A stretch of DNA of 64,000 nucleotides, taken from contig DATKPC010000037.1 in NCBI GenBank assembly GCA_035524275.1, positions 1 to 64,000 of the forward strand. Direction: 5' to 3'. Made by a program: the position numbers and the translations under genes. How positions within the stretch are numbered: the stretch's first letter is position 1; each line of letters starts with the position of its first letter. The notes under the pieces were generated by a model. That model was given only the letters and a program-made list of their open reading frames with translations, had not been told where the DNA came from and did no database searches. This DNA is from DATKPC01 sp035524275 (GTDB lineage: Bacteria > Pseudomonadota > Gammaproteobacteria > Burkholderiales > Burkholderiaceae_F). Positions 55,478-63,936 of this stretch are shown piece after piece.

Positions 55478-55911
55478 CGCCGGATCCGGTCCTGCCGCGG
55501 ATCGAGCTCGGCTCGTGGGAGACGGTCGGTCCGGACGCGTCGCGCCTGCGGTTCGAGGTGTTCGTCGACGAGCAGAAGGTGCCCGCCGAAATCGAACTGG
55601 ACGAGCACGATCCGGTCTCGCTGCACGCGCTTGCGCGCGATGCCGACGGGCGCGCCGTCGGCACCGGGCGCCTGCTGCCGGACGGGCATATCGGGCGCGT
55701 GGCCGTGGGCGCCGGGCAGCGCCGGCGCGGCGTCGGCGACGCGATCATGCGCGCGCTGATGCAGGCGGCGCGCGAACGCGGCCTGGCGGCGGTCGAGCTC
55801 AGTGCGCAGGTGCATGCGGCCGGCTTCTACCGTCGCCTCGGTTTCATCGAGGAAGGGGATGTGTACCTCGAGGCCGGCATCGAACACGTGACGATGCGGC
55901 GTCGGGTCTGA
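55474..55911 (+). CDS. GNAT family N-acetyltransferase
   Basis: 145 residues. LRFEVFVDEQKVPAEIELDEHDPVSLHALA is typical of the YjcF/ElaA-like branch by pattern; the acetyl-CoA loop is VAVGAGQRRRGVGDAIM, followed by AGFYRRLGFIEEGDVYLEAGIEHVTMRR. The acceptor is unknown. It is translationally coupled to the M16 protease (ATGA). Confidence 0.85.
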   Translation: MTPDPVLPRIELGSWETVGPDASRLRFEVFVDEQKVPAEIELDEHDPVSLHALARDADGRAVGTGRLLPDGHIGRVAVGAGQRRRGVGDAIMRALMQAARERGLAAVELSAQVHAAGFYRRLGFIEEGDVYLEAGIEHVTMRRRV

Positions 55912-56001
55912 TCCGCGTCGCGTCTCGAGGGCACCGCAGTCGAGGCGGCGTGCGCGGCGCTCGCCGGGCCCGTCCATGCCGAGCGCCGGGCCCAAGCGGG
56001 C

Positions 56002-56856
56002 TCATTCGGCGGGATCGTCGGGCGTCGACTCCAGGCGTTCGCGATCGACGCCGGCGCCGTCGATCGTGAACTCGAACTGCCGGTCGACGAACCGCTCCGG
56101 CGCGAGCGTATCGAAGGACCTTTCGACGAAATTGACGAGGCCGTCACGGCGCACCGTCACGATGGTGGTCGCCCGCGTCCCGTAGCCGTTGGCCCGGATC
56201 TGCACCGCCGACAGCGCCCGTTCCCATTCGAGGGGCACGCCGGTCGACGGCAGGTCGCGCTCTCGCGCCAGCGTGCGGTCCGACATCAGGCGGAACATCG
56301 CGGCGACGTCGACCTTCTGGGCCAGCTGGCAGGCGAACGCCGCGACGGCCCGAGTCACCTTCGGCCAAGGCGTGTCGAGGAACGCATTGGAGAGCCCGTA
56401 GATGCCGGGCGCCAGCGCCTGCGGGCCCGTCCCGAGGCGATTGCAGGAGTAAAGCAGCCGTGGAGGTCGCGAGCGGCGACCCGCCGTGCTTCCGAGCGGC
56501 TCGGCAAGCAGCAGGTTGAATCCGTTGTAGATCTGCGCGCGCCGGCCCTGTTCGTTCAGCCAGACCGGCAGCGATTGCGCGCTCTGCAGCGCGGACAGCA
56601 CCAGCAGGCCGCGCGATGGGGCGTGCGGATTGCGTTCGCTTGGCGCGCGCACGTTCGTCAGCATCGCGAGGCGCCCGCGGCGGTTGATGCCCAGCCAGGT
56701 CCCTCCGGCTTCGTCATCGCGGCCGCCGAGCAGCGACACGGCCTGGCCCCACCAGGCGGCCGGACGCGAACGGCGAGCGTAGAACTCGTCGCGGTTGCTC
56801 AGGACGACGAGCGGATACTCCGGATGCACCTGCCAGCCGATGACCTTCAGGCACAT
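56002..56856 (-). CDS. NRDE family protein (TANGO2-like)
   Basis: 284 residues. It starts MCLKVIGW, with Cys2 in the position of an N-terminal nucleophile after Met removal, and has the name-giving NRDE in LVVLSNRDEFYARRSRPA, followed by GGRDDEAGGTWLGINRRGRLAMLTNVR. The eukaryotic homologue TANGO2 is linked to lipid and haem handling; bacterial members have no settled function. It is a single gene; a TATAAA -10-like hexamer lies about 90 nt upstream. Confidence 0.88.
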   Translation of the reverse strand: MCLKVIGWQVHPEYPLVVLSNRDEFYARRSRPAAWWGQAVSLLGGRDDEAGGTWLGINRRGRLAMLTNVRAPSERNPHAPSRGLLVLSALQSAQSLPVWLNEQGRRAQIYNGFNLLLAEPLGSTAGRRSRPPRLLYSCNRLGTGPQALAPGIYGLSNAFLDTPWPKVTRAVAAFACQLAQKVDVAAMFRLMSDRTLARERDLPSTGVPLEWERALSAVQIRANGYGTRATTIVTVRRDGLVNFVERSFDTLAPERFVDRQFEFTIDGAGVDRERLESTPDDPAE

Positions 56857-56942
56857 CGCCGCAGGCTCCGCCAGCCTTGCATGGATCCCGAGCAGCTCAC
56901 CATCGTCCTCGACCGGTTGGTTGTCCGTTCCGCGAAAACCGC

Positions 56943-56948
56943 TTTATA
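56943..56948 (-). promoter_or_regulatory. Candidate -10 element of the NRDE gene
   Basis: TATAAA on the minus strand, about 87 nt upstream of the ATG. No -35 match is visible at 16-18 nt. The 231-nt spacer to ygfZ holds nothing else that I recognise. Confidence 0.35.
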
Positions 56949-57087
56949 GAGGATATTCGGCGCCGCGGAGCGGGGTCGGGAGACGAAAAATCCGCTATCG
57001 GGAATGCCCCTGGACGGGAGCCGGCGGCCCGCCCCCCAAGCCGACCGGCGGTGCGCGCCCGCGGACCGTCGCCGCGGGACCCGCTTG

Positions 57088-58161
57088 CTAAGCCGTCGGA
57101 TCCGTGATGGCGTAGGGAAGGTCGCGTGGCGCGAGCGATTCACGCGCTGAGCCGACGCGCAGCGCGTCGTCGGCGAGCCGATCCGAAGGGCATTCGATGA
57201 GCAGGTCCATTCCGCCATCCGGGGCACTTGCGGCCATGACGACGGATCCGATCGGCTCATCGGCGGCTGCGCTTCCGGAGAAGACATCGTCGCCCGCACG
57301 CGCCATCGTCGCATGCGCGCGCGTCATCCGGCGGCGCAACGCGCCGCGATACTGGCTGCGAGCGACGACTTCCTGGCCGGGATAGCACCCTTTGCGGAAA
57401 TCGACGCCGCCGAGCACCTCGAAATTGATCATCTGCGGCACGTAGCGCTCCTGCGTCGCGGCGAAGACCGTCGGCACGCCGGCATCGATTTCGCTCCACC
57501 ACCAGGCCGCGCCAGGCGCTGGCGCGGACGGCGTGGCGCCGCAGCGCGCGAGGACGGCTTCGATGGCGTCGGTCCGCGCGACGACAAGGAAGCGCGCGCC
57601 GGCGCGAGGCGACGCGGGAACGCGCACGAGCCGGCCGCCGGCCGCTTGCAGTCCGGTCGCCTGCCACGCTCCGGCCGGGAGCGCGCCGCCGTCGGCGATG
57701 GCCTGCAGTCGTGCCTCGACGCCTGAGCCGATCGCACCAAGGACGCACCAGTCCTCCGTCGCGTCCTTCAGGACGACCTTCGCGCGCAGGACGAACATCG
57801 AAAGCCGTTTCATCACGGCCGGCAGGATCTCGCGCGGAAGCTGGAGGAAATGCCGGTCCCCGTCGCGCCAGTGATGAAAGGTCGCGATGAGGCGGCCCTT
57901 CGGGCTGCAATAGCCGTTGAGCTGCAGGCGATCCGTCGCGAGACCTTCGACCCGATTGGTCAACTGCCCCTGGAGGAACCGCGCGGCGTCTGCGCCGCTC
58001 GCCTCGATGATCCCCAGCTCGTCGAGCCCGACGAAACACGGTGCCTGCAACGCCCGCTGCACCGTCGCCGCGTCGGCGTGCCAGGTGCCGCCCGGCGCGG
58101 CGCCAGCGCCGCCGCGGGAAGTGCCGATGCCGGGCGAGGGAATCGTGGATTGCGTCGACAT
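57088..58161 (-). CDS. ygfZ: tRNA-modifying / Fe-S cluster assembly protein YgfZ
   Basis: 357 residues of the folate-binding GcvT-like family. ARFLQGQLTNRVEGL, the SPKGRLIATF segment and the signature DFRKGCYPGQEVVAR (Cys near 255) identify it. YgfZ helps maintain MiaB and other Fe-S enzymes. The N-terminal ~35 residues are Gly/Pro-rich and not conserved. It is divergent from mltG, and a shared symmetric -10 lies 44 nt upstream, on this strand a perfect TATAAT. Confidence 0.93.
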   Translation of the reverse strand: MSTQSTIPSPGIGTSRGGAGAAPGGTWHADAATVQRALQAPCFVGLDELGIIEASGADAARFLQGQLTNRVEGLATDRLQLNGYCSPKGRLIATFHHWRDGDRHFLQLPREILPAVMKRLSMFVLRAKVVLKDATEDWCVLGAIGSGVEARLQAIADGGALPAGAWQATGLQAAGGRLVRVPASPRAGARFLVVARTDAIEAVLARCGATPSAPAPGAAWWWSEIDAGVPTVFAATQERYVPQMINFEVLGGVDFRKGCYPGQEVVARSQYRGALRRRMTRAHATMARAGDDVFSGSAAADEPIGSVVMAASAPDGGMDLLIECPSDRLADDALRVGSARESLAPRDLPYAITDPTA

Positions 58162-58203
58162 GGTCGATGCCGGTGACGGGACCGGGCGATGATGTACCGC
58201 CGC

Positions 58204-58210
58204 TATTATA
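58204..58210. promoter_or_regulatory. Symmetric -10 element between ygfZ and mltG
   Basis: TATTATA on the plus strand, giving TATTAT toward mltG and a perfect TATAAT (58210 to 58205) toward ygfZ. The same heptamer sits between mfd and ispD. It lies inside an in-frame extension of mltG that starts at 58189, supporting the later ATG. Confidence 0.5.
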
Positions 58211-58242
58211 GGAATCGATTCAACCCTACCGACGTCGTGACG

Positions 58243-59241
58243 ATGCGCTGGTTCCTCGCCGCGCTGGCCCTTTTCATGGCACTGGCTGCTGCCGCCGCCG
58301 GCGTCGGCTGGCGCCTGCTTCACGCGCCGCTGCTCGACGCGGGTGCCCGCGCCGAGATCAGGATTCCGCCCGGGGCGACGGCGCGCTCGATCGCGAAGCA
58401 GCTTGTCGCCAGCGGCGCCCGCGTGCATGCGAACGTGATCGTCGTCGCGGCGACGGCCAGCGGCGTGACCCGCAAGCTGCGTGCCGGACGCTATGCGATC
58501 GAGCCGGGCATGACCCTCGCCGATATGCTCGAGCGCCTTCGTCGCGGCGACGTCCTCCACGAACGCTTCACGCTGCTCGAGGGTTGGACACTGCACGACC
58601 TGCGGCAGGCACTGGACGCGAATACCGACCTGCGCCACGACAGCGCCGCGCTGGACGAGCCGGCGCTGCTGCGCCAGGTCGGCGCGAACGGGGCTCGCGC
58701 GGAGGGCTGGTTCGCGCCGGACACGTATCTCTTCGATCCCGGCTCGAGCGATATCGATATCCTGCGGCGTGCCTATCGCGAGCAGCAGGAGCGCCTGCAG
58801 GCCGCGTGGAGCCAGCGCGCATCGGATCTTCCGTTCGACGATCCGTACCAGGCCCTGATCATGGCCTCGCTCGTCGAAAAGGAAACAGGCCAGTCGGCCG
58901 AGCGCCGCCGTATCGCCGGCGTGCTCGTGAACCGCCAACGGCGCCACATGCTGTTGCAAAGCGACCCGACGGTGATCTACGGGCTCGGCGAACGCTACGA
59001 CGGCAGCCTGCACAAGCGCGATCTCGTGGCGGATACGCCTTTCAACACCTATACGCGCGTCGGCCTGCCCCCGACTCCGATCGCGGCCCCCGGGCGCGCG
59101 TCGATCGAAGCGGTGCTGGACCCGGAGCCGACGAATGAACTTTACTTCGTCGCGCGCGGGGACGGCACGACCGAGTTTTCGACGACGCTGGCGCAGCACA
59201 ACCGCGCGGTCGATCGTTTCCAGCGCGGAGCCACGCCATGA
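58243..59241 (+). CDS. mltG: Endolytic murein transglycosylase MltG
   Basis: An inner-membrane enzyme that cleaves nascent glycan strands and sets their length. 332 residues from the ATG at 58243: one TM helix (WFLAALALFMALAAAAAGVGW), LysM-like region RAEIRIPPGATARSIAKQL, GRYAIEPGMTLADML, and the catalytic domain with Glu212 in ASLVEKETGQ and TPFNTYTRVGLPPTPIAAPG. Upstream in-frame codons from 58189 overlap the promoter element. It overlaps tmk by ATGA; order mltG-tmk-holB-pilZ-tatD. Confidence 0.94.
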   Translation: MRWFLAALALFMALAAAAAGVGWRLLHAPLLDAGARAEIRIPPGATARSIAKQLVASGARVHANVIVVAATASGVTRKLRAGRYAIEPGMTLADMLERLRRGDVLHERFTLLEGWTLHDLRQALDANTDLRHDSAALDEPALLRQVGANGARAEGWFAPDTYLFDPGSSDIDILRRAYREQQERLQAAWSQRASDLPFDDPYQALIMASLVEKETGQSAERRRIAGVLVNRQRRHMLLQSDPTVIYGLGERYDGSLHKRDLVADTPFNTYTRVGLPPTPIAAPGRASIEAVLDPEPTNELYFVARGDGTTEFSTTLAQHNRAVDRFQRGATP

Positions 59242-59882
59242 CGTCGCCACCATCCGGCACCCGGGCGCCGGGACGCTTCATCACGTTCGAGGGCATCGAC
59301 GGGTCCGGCAAGAGCACCCAGGTCGAGAGGGTCGCGGCCAGCCTGCGCGAACGCGGCATCGAGCCGCTCGTGACGCGCGAACCGGGCGGCACGGAGTTCG
59401 GCGAGGCGTTGCGCGCACTGCTGCTGCAGCGTTCGATGACGCCGCTCGCGGAACTGCTGCTGATGTTCGCGGCGCGCTCGCAGCACGTCGAGGAACGGAT
59501 TCGTCCGGCGTTGGCCGCCGGGCGGATCGTCCTTTGCGATCGCTTCACCGACGCGAGCTTCGCCTACCAGTCCGGGGGCCGTGGGCTGCCGGCGGCCTGG
59601 GTCGAGGCGCTGGAATCGTGGACGCAGGGCGACATGCAGCCGGATGGCACGCTGCTGTTCGACCTGCCGCCGGAAGAAGCGGCGCAGCGCGTCAAAGCGG
59701 CCCGCCGCGCCGCATCCGATCGCTTCGATCGCGAGCAGGTCGCGTTCTTCGCGCGCGTACGCGCCGCGTACCTGCATCGCGCGCGCGAATTCCCGCGACG
59801 CGTCGTCGTCATCGATGCGTCGCATTCGCCGCAGCATGTGGCGCGGCAGGTGGAGGAGGCCATCGAACGATGGACGCGATGA
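59238..59882 (+). CDS. tmk: Thymidylate kinase
   Basis: Phosphorylates dTMP to dTDP; 214 residues. P-loop FEGIDGSGKST (about 17-27), the REPGGTEFGE segment, DRFTDASFAYQ (the DRX motif) and a late LID-like region with RAASDRFDRE. It is coupled to mltG (ATGA at the start) and to holB, whose start lies inside its last codons. Confidence 0.96.
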   Translation: MTSPPSGTRAPGRFITFEGIDGSGKSTQVERVAASLRERGIEPLVTREPGGTEFGEALRALLLQRSMTPLAELLLMFAARSQHVEERIRPALAAGRIVLCDRFTDASFAYQSGGRGLPAAWVEALESWTQGDMQPDGTLLFDLPPEEAAQRVKAARRAASDRFDREQVAFFARVRAAYLHRAREFPRRVVVIDASHSPQHVARQVEEAIERWTR

Positions 59883-60931
59883 GTGCGCCGCCGTGGCAGC
59901 GGCCGACCGTGGCGGCGCTGGCCGACCTGGCGCAACGCGGCGTTCACGCCGCGCTCGTGCACGGGCAGGCGGGGACCGGCAAGCTGCTGGCCGCGATCGT
60001 GTTCGCGCGGTTCCTGCTGTGCGAAAGACCTTCGGCGTTGCAGGCCTGCGGAACCTGCACCGGCTGTCGTCTCGTCCAGGCGGCCAACCATCCCGACCTG
60101 CGGATCGTCGTCCCGGATGCGCTGGCCGAGCTCGTGCCGATGCCGTCGCGGCCGGACGACGACATGCCCGCCGCCGAGGGCGCGGGCGAGCCCGGCGACG
60201 GCAAGTCGAAGCGGAGCCGCGAAATCCGCATCGAACAGGTGCGCCAGCTCGGCGACCTCGCCGAATTGTCGTCGCACCAGAGCGGCCGCCGCGTCGTCGT
60301 GATGGCGCCCGCCGAAGCACTCAATGCGGCGGCGGCGAATGCGGCGCTGAAACTGCTCGAGGAGCCGCCGCCCCGGATGATGTTCGTCCTCTGCGCAGAC
60401 GCCTTGGACGATGTGCTGCCGACCATCCGTTCGCGCTGCGTGCTCGTCCGCGCAGGGCGGCCGACGGCGGCCGCGGCGTTGTCCTGGCTGCAGGAGCAGG
60501 GCGTCGACGATGCCGAAGTCCGGCTGGCGGAAGCGGGGGGCGCGCCGCTCGCGGCGATGGACCAGGCGGGGCGCGCGAGCCTGGATCCGGAGTCCCGGAA
60601 TGCGTTGATGGGGATGTTGCGCGCCGGTTCCCAGTTGTCGCTCGCGCGGATCGTCGCCGACGTGCCGCGCGCCGTCGCGGTCGGGCCCGCGTGCGCGATG
60701 ATGCAGCGGTGGGCCTGGGACATTCTCGCGCTGCAGCACGGCGCACCCGTTCGCTATCATCCCGCCGAACGGCCGATTCTCGAGCGGCTGGCATCGATGC
60801 CGGCCGACGGCTGGCTGCACTGGTGGAAGGAACTCGGCGGGATGCGCTCGAGCGCCGACCACCCGCTCAACCCGCGCCTGGTCGTCGAGGCTGCGCTGAT
60901 CGGCTACGCTCGTGCGGCTTCCGGTGCCTGA
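59870..60931 (+). CDS. holB: DNA polymerase III subunit delta'
   Basis: The clamp-loader stator, 353 residues. It has a degenerate P-loop, HGQAGTGKLLAAIVFA, normal for delta', the zinc-binding CGTCTGCRLVQAANHPDL with an upstream Cys, an acidic/basic linker (about 100-122), and RVVVMAPAEALNAAAANALKLLEEPP by pattern with SRC after it. GGAGGAGG 10 nt upstream selects the ATG at 59870 over one at 59879, which would overlap the tmk stop directly. Confidence 0.92.
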   Translation: MDAMSAPPWQRPTVAALADLAQRGVHAALVHGQAGTGKLLAAIVFARFLLCERPSALQACGTCTGCRLVQAANHPDLRIVVPDALAELVPMPSRPDDDMPAAEGAGEPGDGKSKRSREIRIEQVRQLGDLAELSSHQSGRRVVVMAPAEALNAAAANAALKLLEEPPPRMMFVLCADALDDVLPTIRSRCVLVRAGRPTAAAALSWLQEQGVDDAEVRLAEAGGAPLAAMDQAGRASLDPESRNALMGMLRAGSQLSLARIVADVPRAVAVGPACAMMQRWAWDILALQHGAPVRYHPAERPILERLASMPADGWLHWWKELGGMRSSADHPLNPRLVVEAALIGYARAASGA

Positions 60932-61086
60932 CGGGGCCGGGGGCGACGGCAGGTGGCGGGGCGCAGAACGGATTTGGACCGGAACTCCGCGCTACATCGG
61001 CGCCTCGGTTCGCGGCATTGCTGGCAAGATGATGGCCGCGCGCCCGACCCGTGGCGGCAACCCGTGTCTTGCCTAACGAGGCGGCC

Positions 61087-61527
61087 ATGAACGACGCACC
61101 GAATACCAAGATTGCCGTGAACACCGTGCTCGTGGGCGGGCCGGGCAGCGCGGCGCTCGGCCCCGGGACAGCCATTCCGGCCGGGCCCGGTGGCGGCCGC
61201 CCTTCGGTGCTCTCGCTGGCGATCAAGGAGAAGGCGGCGCTGTACGCGGCCTACATGCCGTATCTCAAGAACGGCGGCATCTTCGTGCCGACGAACAAGC
61301 CCTACCAGATCGGCGACCAGGTCTACCTGATCCTCACGCTGCTCGATGATCCGACGAAGATCCCGGTGGCCGGCAAGGTCGTCTGGATCGGTCCGTCGGG
61401 CGGTTCCAAGACGCAGGGCATCGGCGTGCATTTCCCGGCGGACGAATCGGGCCAGATCGCGCGCAAGAAGATCGAGGATGCGTTGGGTTCGGCGCTGAAG
61501 TCGCTCCGTCCCACGCATACGATCTGA
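61087..61527 (+). CDS. pilZ: PilZ domain protein, type IV pilus assembly PilZ-like
   Basis: 146 residues. A Gly/Pro/Ala-rich N-terminal 35 residues precede a PilZ domain: LSLAIKEKAALYAAYMPYLKNGGIFVPT, LGDQVYLILTLLD by pattern and KVVWIGPSGGSKTQGIGVHF. The classical c-di-GMP-binding RxxxR is not present before the domain, as in PilZ of type IV pili, which acts with PilB/FimX and does not bind the nucleotide. Its place between holB and tatD matches other proteobacteria. Confidence 0.9.
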   Translation: MNDAPNTKIAVNTVLVGGPGSAALGPGTAIPAGPGGGRPSVLSLAIKEKAALYAAYMPYLKNGGIFVPTNKPYQIGDQVYLILTLLDDPTKIPVAGKVVWIGPSGGSKTQGIGVHFPADESGQIARKKIEDALGSALKSLRPTHTI

Positions 61528-61553
61528 TCGGCGCGCCGGTCCGCGGCGATTCG

Positions 61554-62333
61554 ATGCGCTTCATCGATTCGCACTGCCACCTGACCCTTCCCGAACTGGC
61601 ATCCGACGTCGACGGCGCGCTGGCGCGGATGCGCGAGTGCGGCGTAGAAGCTTGCCTGACCGTCTGCGTCACGCTGGAGGAGGCCGACCGGGTTCGCGAA
61701 CTCGCGCTGCAGCATCCGGAGGTCTATGCGTCGGTCGGCGTCCATCCGGACTACACCGGCGTCGAAGAGCCCGACGTCGACACGCTGGTGGCGCGCGCGG
61801 CGCACGAGCGCGTCGTCGCCATCGGGGAAACGGGCCTCGACTACTTTCGATTGGCCGAACCGCTCGAGTGGCAGCGCCGGCGCCTGCGGACGCACATCCG
61901 GGCGGCTCGCGCCTGCGGCAAGCCGCTGATCATCCACACCCGCGCCTCCGCGTCGGACACGCTGGCGATCATGCGCGAGGAGGATGCGGCCCGGGTCGGC
62001 GGCGTCATGCATTGCTTCACGGAAACGCAGGAGGTCGCCGAGGCGGCGATCGCGATGAACTTCATGATCTCGTTTTCCGGGATCGTGACGTTCAAGAATG
62101 CCCGCGACCTGCAGCGCACCGCCGCCGAACTGCCGCTCGATCGCATTCTCATCGAGACCGACGCGCCCTACCTCGCACCCGTGCCGCACCGGGGCGAATC
62201 GAACGAGCCCGCGTACGTCGTCCATGTCGCGGAGAAGATCGCCGCGATCAGGGGCTGCAGCGTGGACGACGTCGCTGCCGCGACGAGCCGCAACTTCCGG
62301 CGGCTGTTCCTGGAACGGCGCGGCGATCGATAG
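61554..62333 (+). CDS. tatD: TatD family metal-dependent DNase
   Basis: 259 residues. Metal-binding motifs are DSHCHL (5-10), the Glu in IGETGLDY, His in LIIHTR, His in VMHCFTE and Asp in IETDAPYLAPVPHRGESNEP. TatD-type proteins (YcfH) are 3'-5' exonucleases or deoxyribonucleases. It is the last gene of the mltG-tmk-holB-pilZ-tatD run and convergent with the flavoprotein gene. Confidence 0.95.
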   Translation: MRFIDSHCHLTLPELASDVDGALARMRECGVEACLTVCVTLEEADRVRELALQHPEVYASVGVHPDYTGVEEPDVDTLVARAAHERVVAIGETGLDYFRLAEPLEWQRRRLRTHIRAARACGKPLIIHTRASASDTLAIMREEDAARVGGVMHCFTETQEVAEAAIAMNFMISFSGIVTFKNARDLQRTAAELPLDRILIETDAPYLAPVPHRGESNEPAYVVHVAEKIAAIRGCSVDDVAAATSRNFRRLFLERRGDR

Positions 62334-62345
62334 CGCGAGCAGGTC

Positions 62346-63533
62346 CTAGATCGCCTGCAGCGACGTGTCGCCGAGAAGGAACGCGATCAGGTCGCGGACC
62401 GGGCGGATGCTGTCACCGAACGGAAGGCGTCCTGCGCCGCGAAAGAACAGCCCCTTCTTGAGATCGCCCTTCATCGCTGCGGCCAAATGGTGGTCGATGC
62501 AGAACTGGCCGAACTTCGCGATGCCGTCACGCAGGCCGCATTGCGCCAGGCAATCGAAGACCATCGTGCAGCGTGGTTTCGGGCGATTGCGCTCGGCGGC
62601 CTTGGCCTGCATTCGTCCTTCGAGCTTGAGGTAGGTCTCCAGCCAGGGCGTGCGCACCGCGCGCGCCGGCAGTCCGGCGACGCTGGTGAATTCGACCAGG
62701 TCCTGAGGCTTGGCCGAAGCCAGGACCCGCTTGAACGCCGGGTCCGCGTCGCATTCCTCGGTCACTGCGAAGGCCGTGCCCAACTGCACCGCGCCCGCGC
62801 CCATCGCCAGGAGTTCCCGGACGCGGGTTGGCGAATCGATGCCGCCCGCCGCGATGAGCGGGACGCGATCCTCGGCTCCCAACCCGCGAAGCAGCGCTCG
62901 CGCCTCCGGAATCACGACTTCGAAATCGAAGCGCGGATCGTTCAGGTCGGCGACGCGGGCCGCCCCCAGGTGGCCGCCGGCATGCCGCGGGTGTTCGATC
63001 ACGATCGCATCCGGCAGCCGGCCCTTGCGCTCCCACTTCTTCAGGATGAGCGATATGCCGCGCGCATCCGAGAGGATCGGGATCAAGGCGACGCCCGGGT
63101 GATCCGCGGTGAGTTCCGGCAGGTCCAGCGGCAGTCCGGCTCCGACGACGACCGCGTCGATTCCGCTCGCGCAGGCCTGCCGGACGTAGGCGGCGTACTC
63201 GGTGACCGCGCGCATGACGTTCACCGCGAGGAGGCCGTGGCCGGCGGCGATCTGCCGAGCGCGCCGGATCTCGCGGTCCAGCGCCTCCAGGTTAGCGGCG
63301 TTGATCGCGTCCTTGGCATCGGAGCCGACGCCGAGGCCCGTCGCGCGGGCCATCAGGTCGGGATAGTGCCGGCGCAGGTCGATGGCCGACAGCGTGCCGA
63401 CCGCACCGAGGCTGGCGACCGTGCCTGCCAGCCGGGAGCCCGAGATTCCGACGCCCATGCCGCCCTGGACGATCGGCAACAGGTTCCTGCCGGCGAGCCG
63501 GAGCGGCGGCAGATCTGGCAGCGCTTGAGCCAT
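62346..63533 (-). CDS. Nitronate monooxygenase-like NAD(P)H-dependent flavin oxidoreductase
   Basis: 395 residues, FMN-binding TIM barrel of the NMO/FabK-like family. IVQGGMGVGISGSRLAGTVA, NVMRAVTEYA, IEHPRHAGGHLG (His/active-site region), PLIAAGGIDSPTRVRELLAMGAGAVQLGTAFAV and EFTSVAGLPARAVRTP are typical. Class I nitronate monooxygenases and related enoyl reductases share this pattern, so the substrate is open. A Cys-containing C-terminal region (CTMVFDCLAQCGLRDG) is an addition to the barrel found in a subgroup. Confidence 0.85.
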   Translation of the reverse strand: MAQALPDLPPLRLAGRNLLPIVQGGMGVGISGSRLAGTVASLGAVGTLSAIDLRRHYPDLMARATGLGVGSDAKDAINAANLEALDREIRRARQIAAGHGLLAVNVMRAVTEYAAYVRQACASGIDAVVVGAGLPLDLPELTADHPGVALIPILSDARGISLILKKWERKGRLPDAIVIEHPRHAGGHLGAARVADLNDPRFDFEVVIPEARALLRGLGAEDRVPLIAAGGIDSPTRVRELLAMGAGAVQLGTAFAVTEECDADPAFKRVLASAKPQDLVEFTSVAGLPARAVRTPWLETYLKLEGRMQAKAAERNRPKPRCTMVFDCLAQCGLRDGIAKFGQFCIDHHLAAAMKGDLKKGLFFRGAGRLPFGDSIRPVRDLIAFLLGDTSLQAI

Positions 63534-63933
63534 TCGAAATCCCGAGCCTGGAAAAAGGTGCAGCGTGGACTATCCGCGCCGCGCGCCTTAGACCTGCGTC
63601 AATCACCGACGATTTCGAGACATGAAACGAAGCGGCGGGACCACGGTCCGCGGCGTTGACGACATGCCCTCGAGCCGTTGAGGGACAAGACAACGCAAAT
63701 GCGGGGGCCGCCCGTGGATTAGGGGGGCGATTTCGCGGTCCGCGAGCGCCTCGTGAACGACTGGCGCGGGGAGTCGTGGCAAGATGCGGCCCGCGGACGG
63801 TTGCGTCGTGCTGTGACGCGTCGGGTGGCGAGACGAGTTCGGCTTGAATTCGGCGGCCGTGATGTCGTGACCCCGCAATATTCCGGTTCGGCGTTCGTCA
63901 TCATCGGATTCGCACGCCTCTTGCTTTGGAGTC
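63534..63933. other. Right-end spacer without a supported gene (400 nt)
   Basis: I see no convincing gene, RNA or repeat. A minus-strand frame of about 124 codons (63603-63977) has no ribosome-binding site and a Pro/Arg/Thr composition unlike its neighbours. Local composition is slightly less GC-rich from 63840 on. Confidence 0.5.
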
Positions 63934-63936
63934 GTG

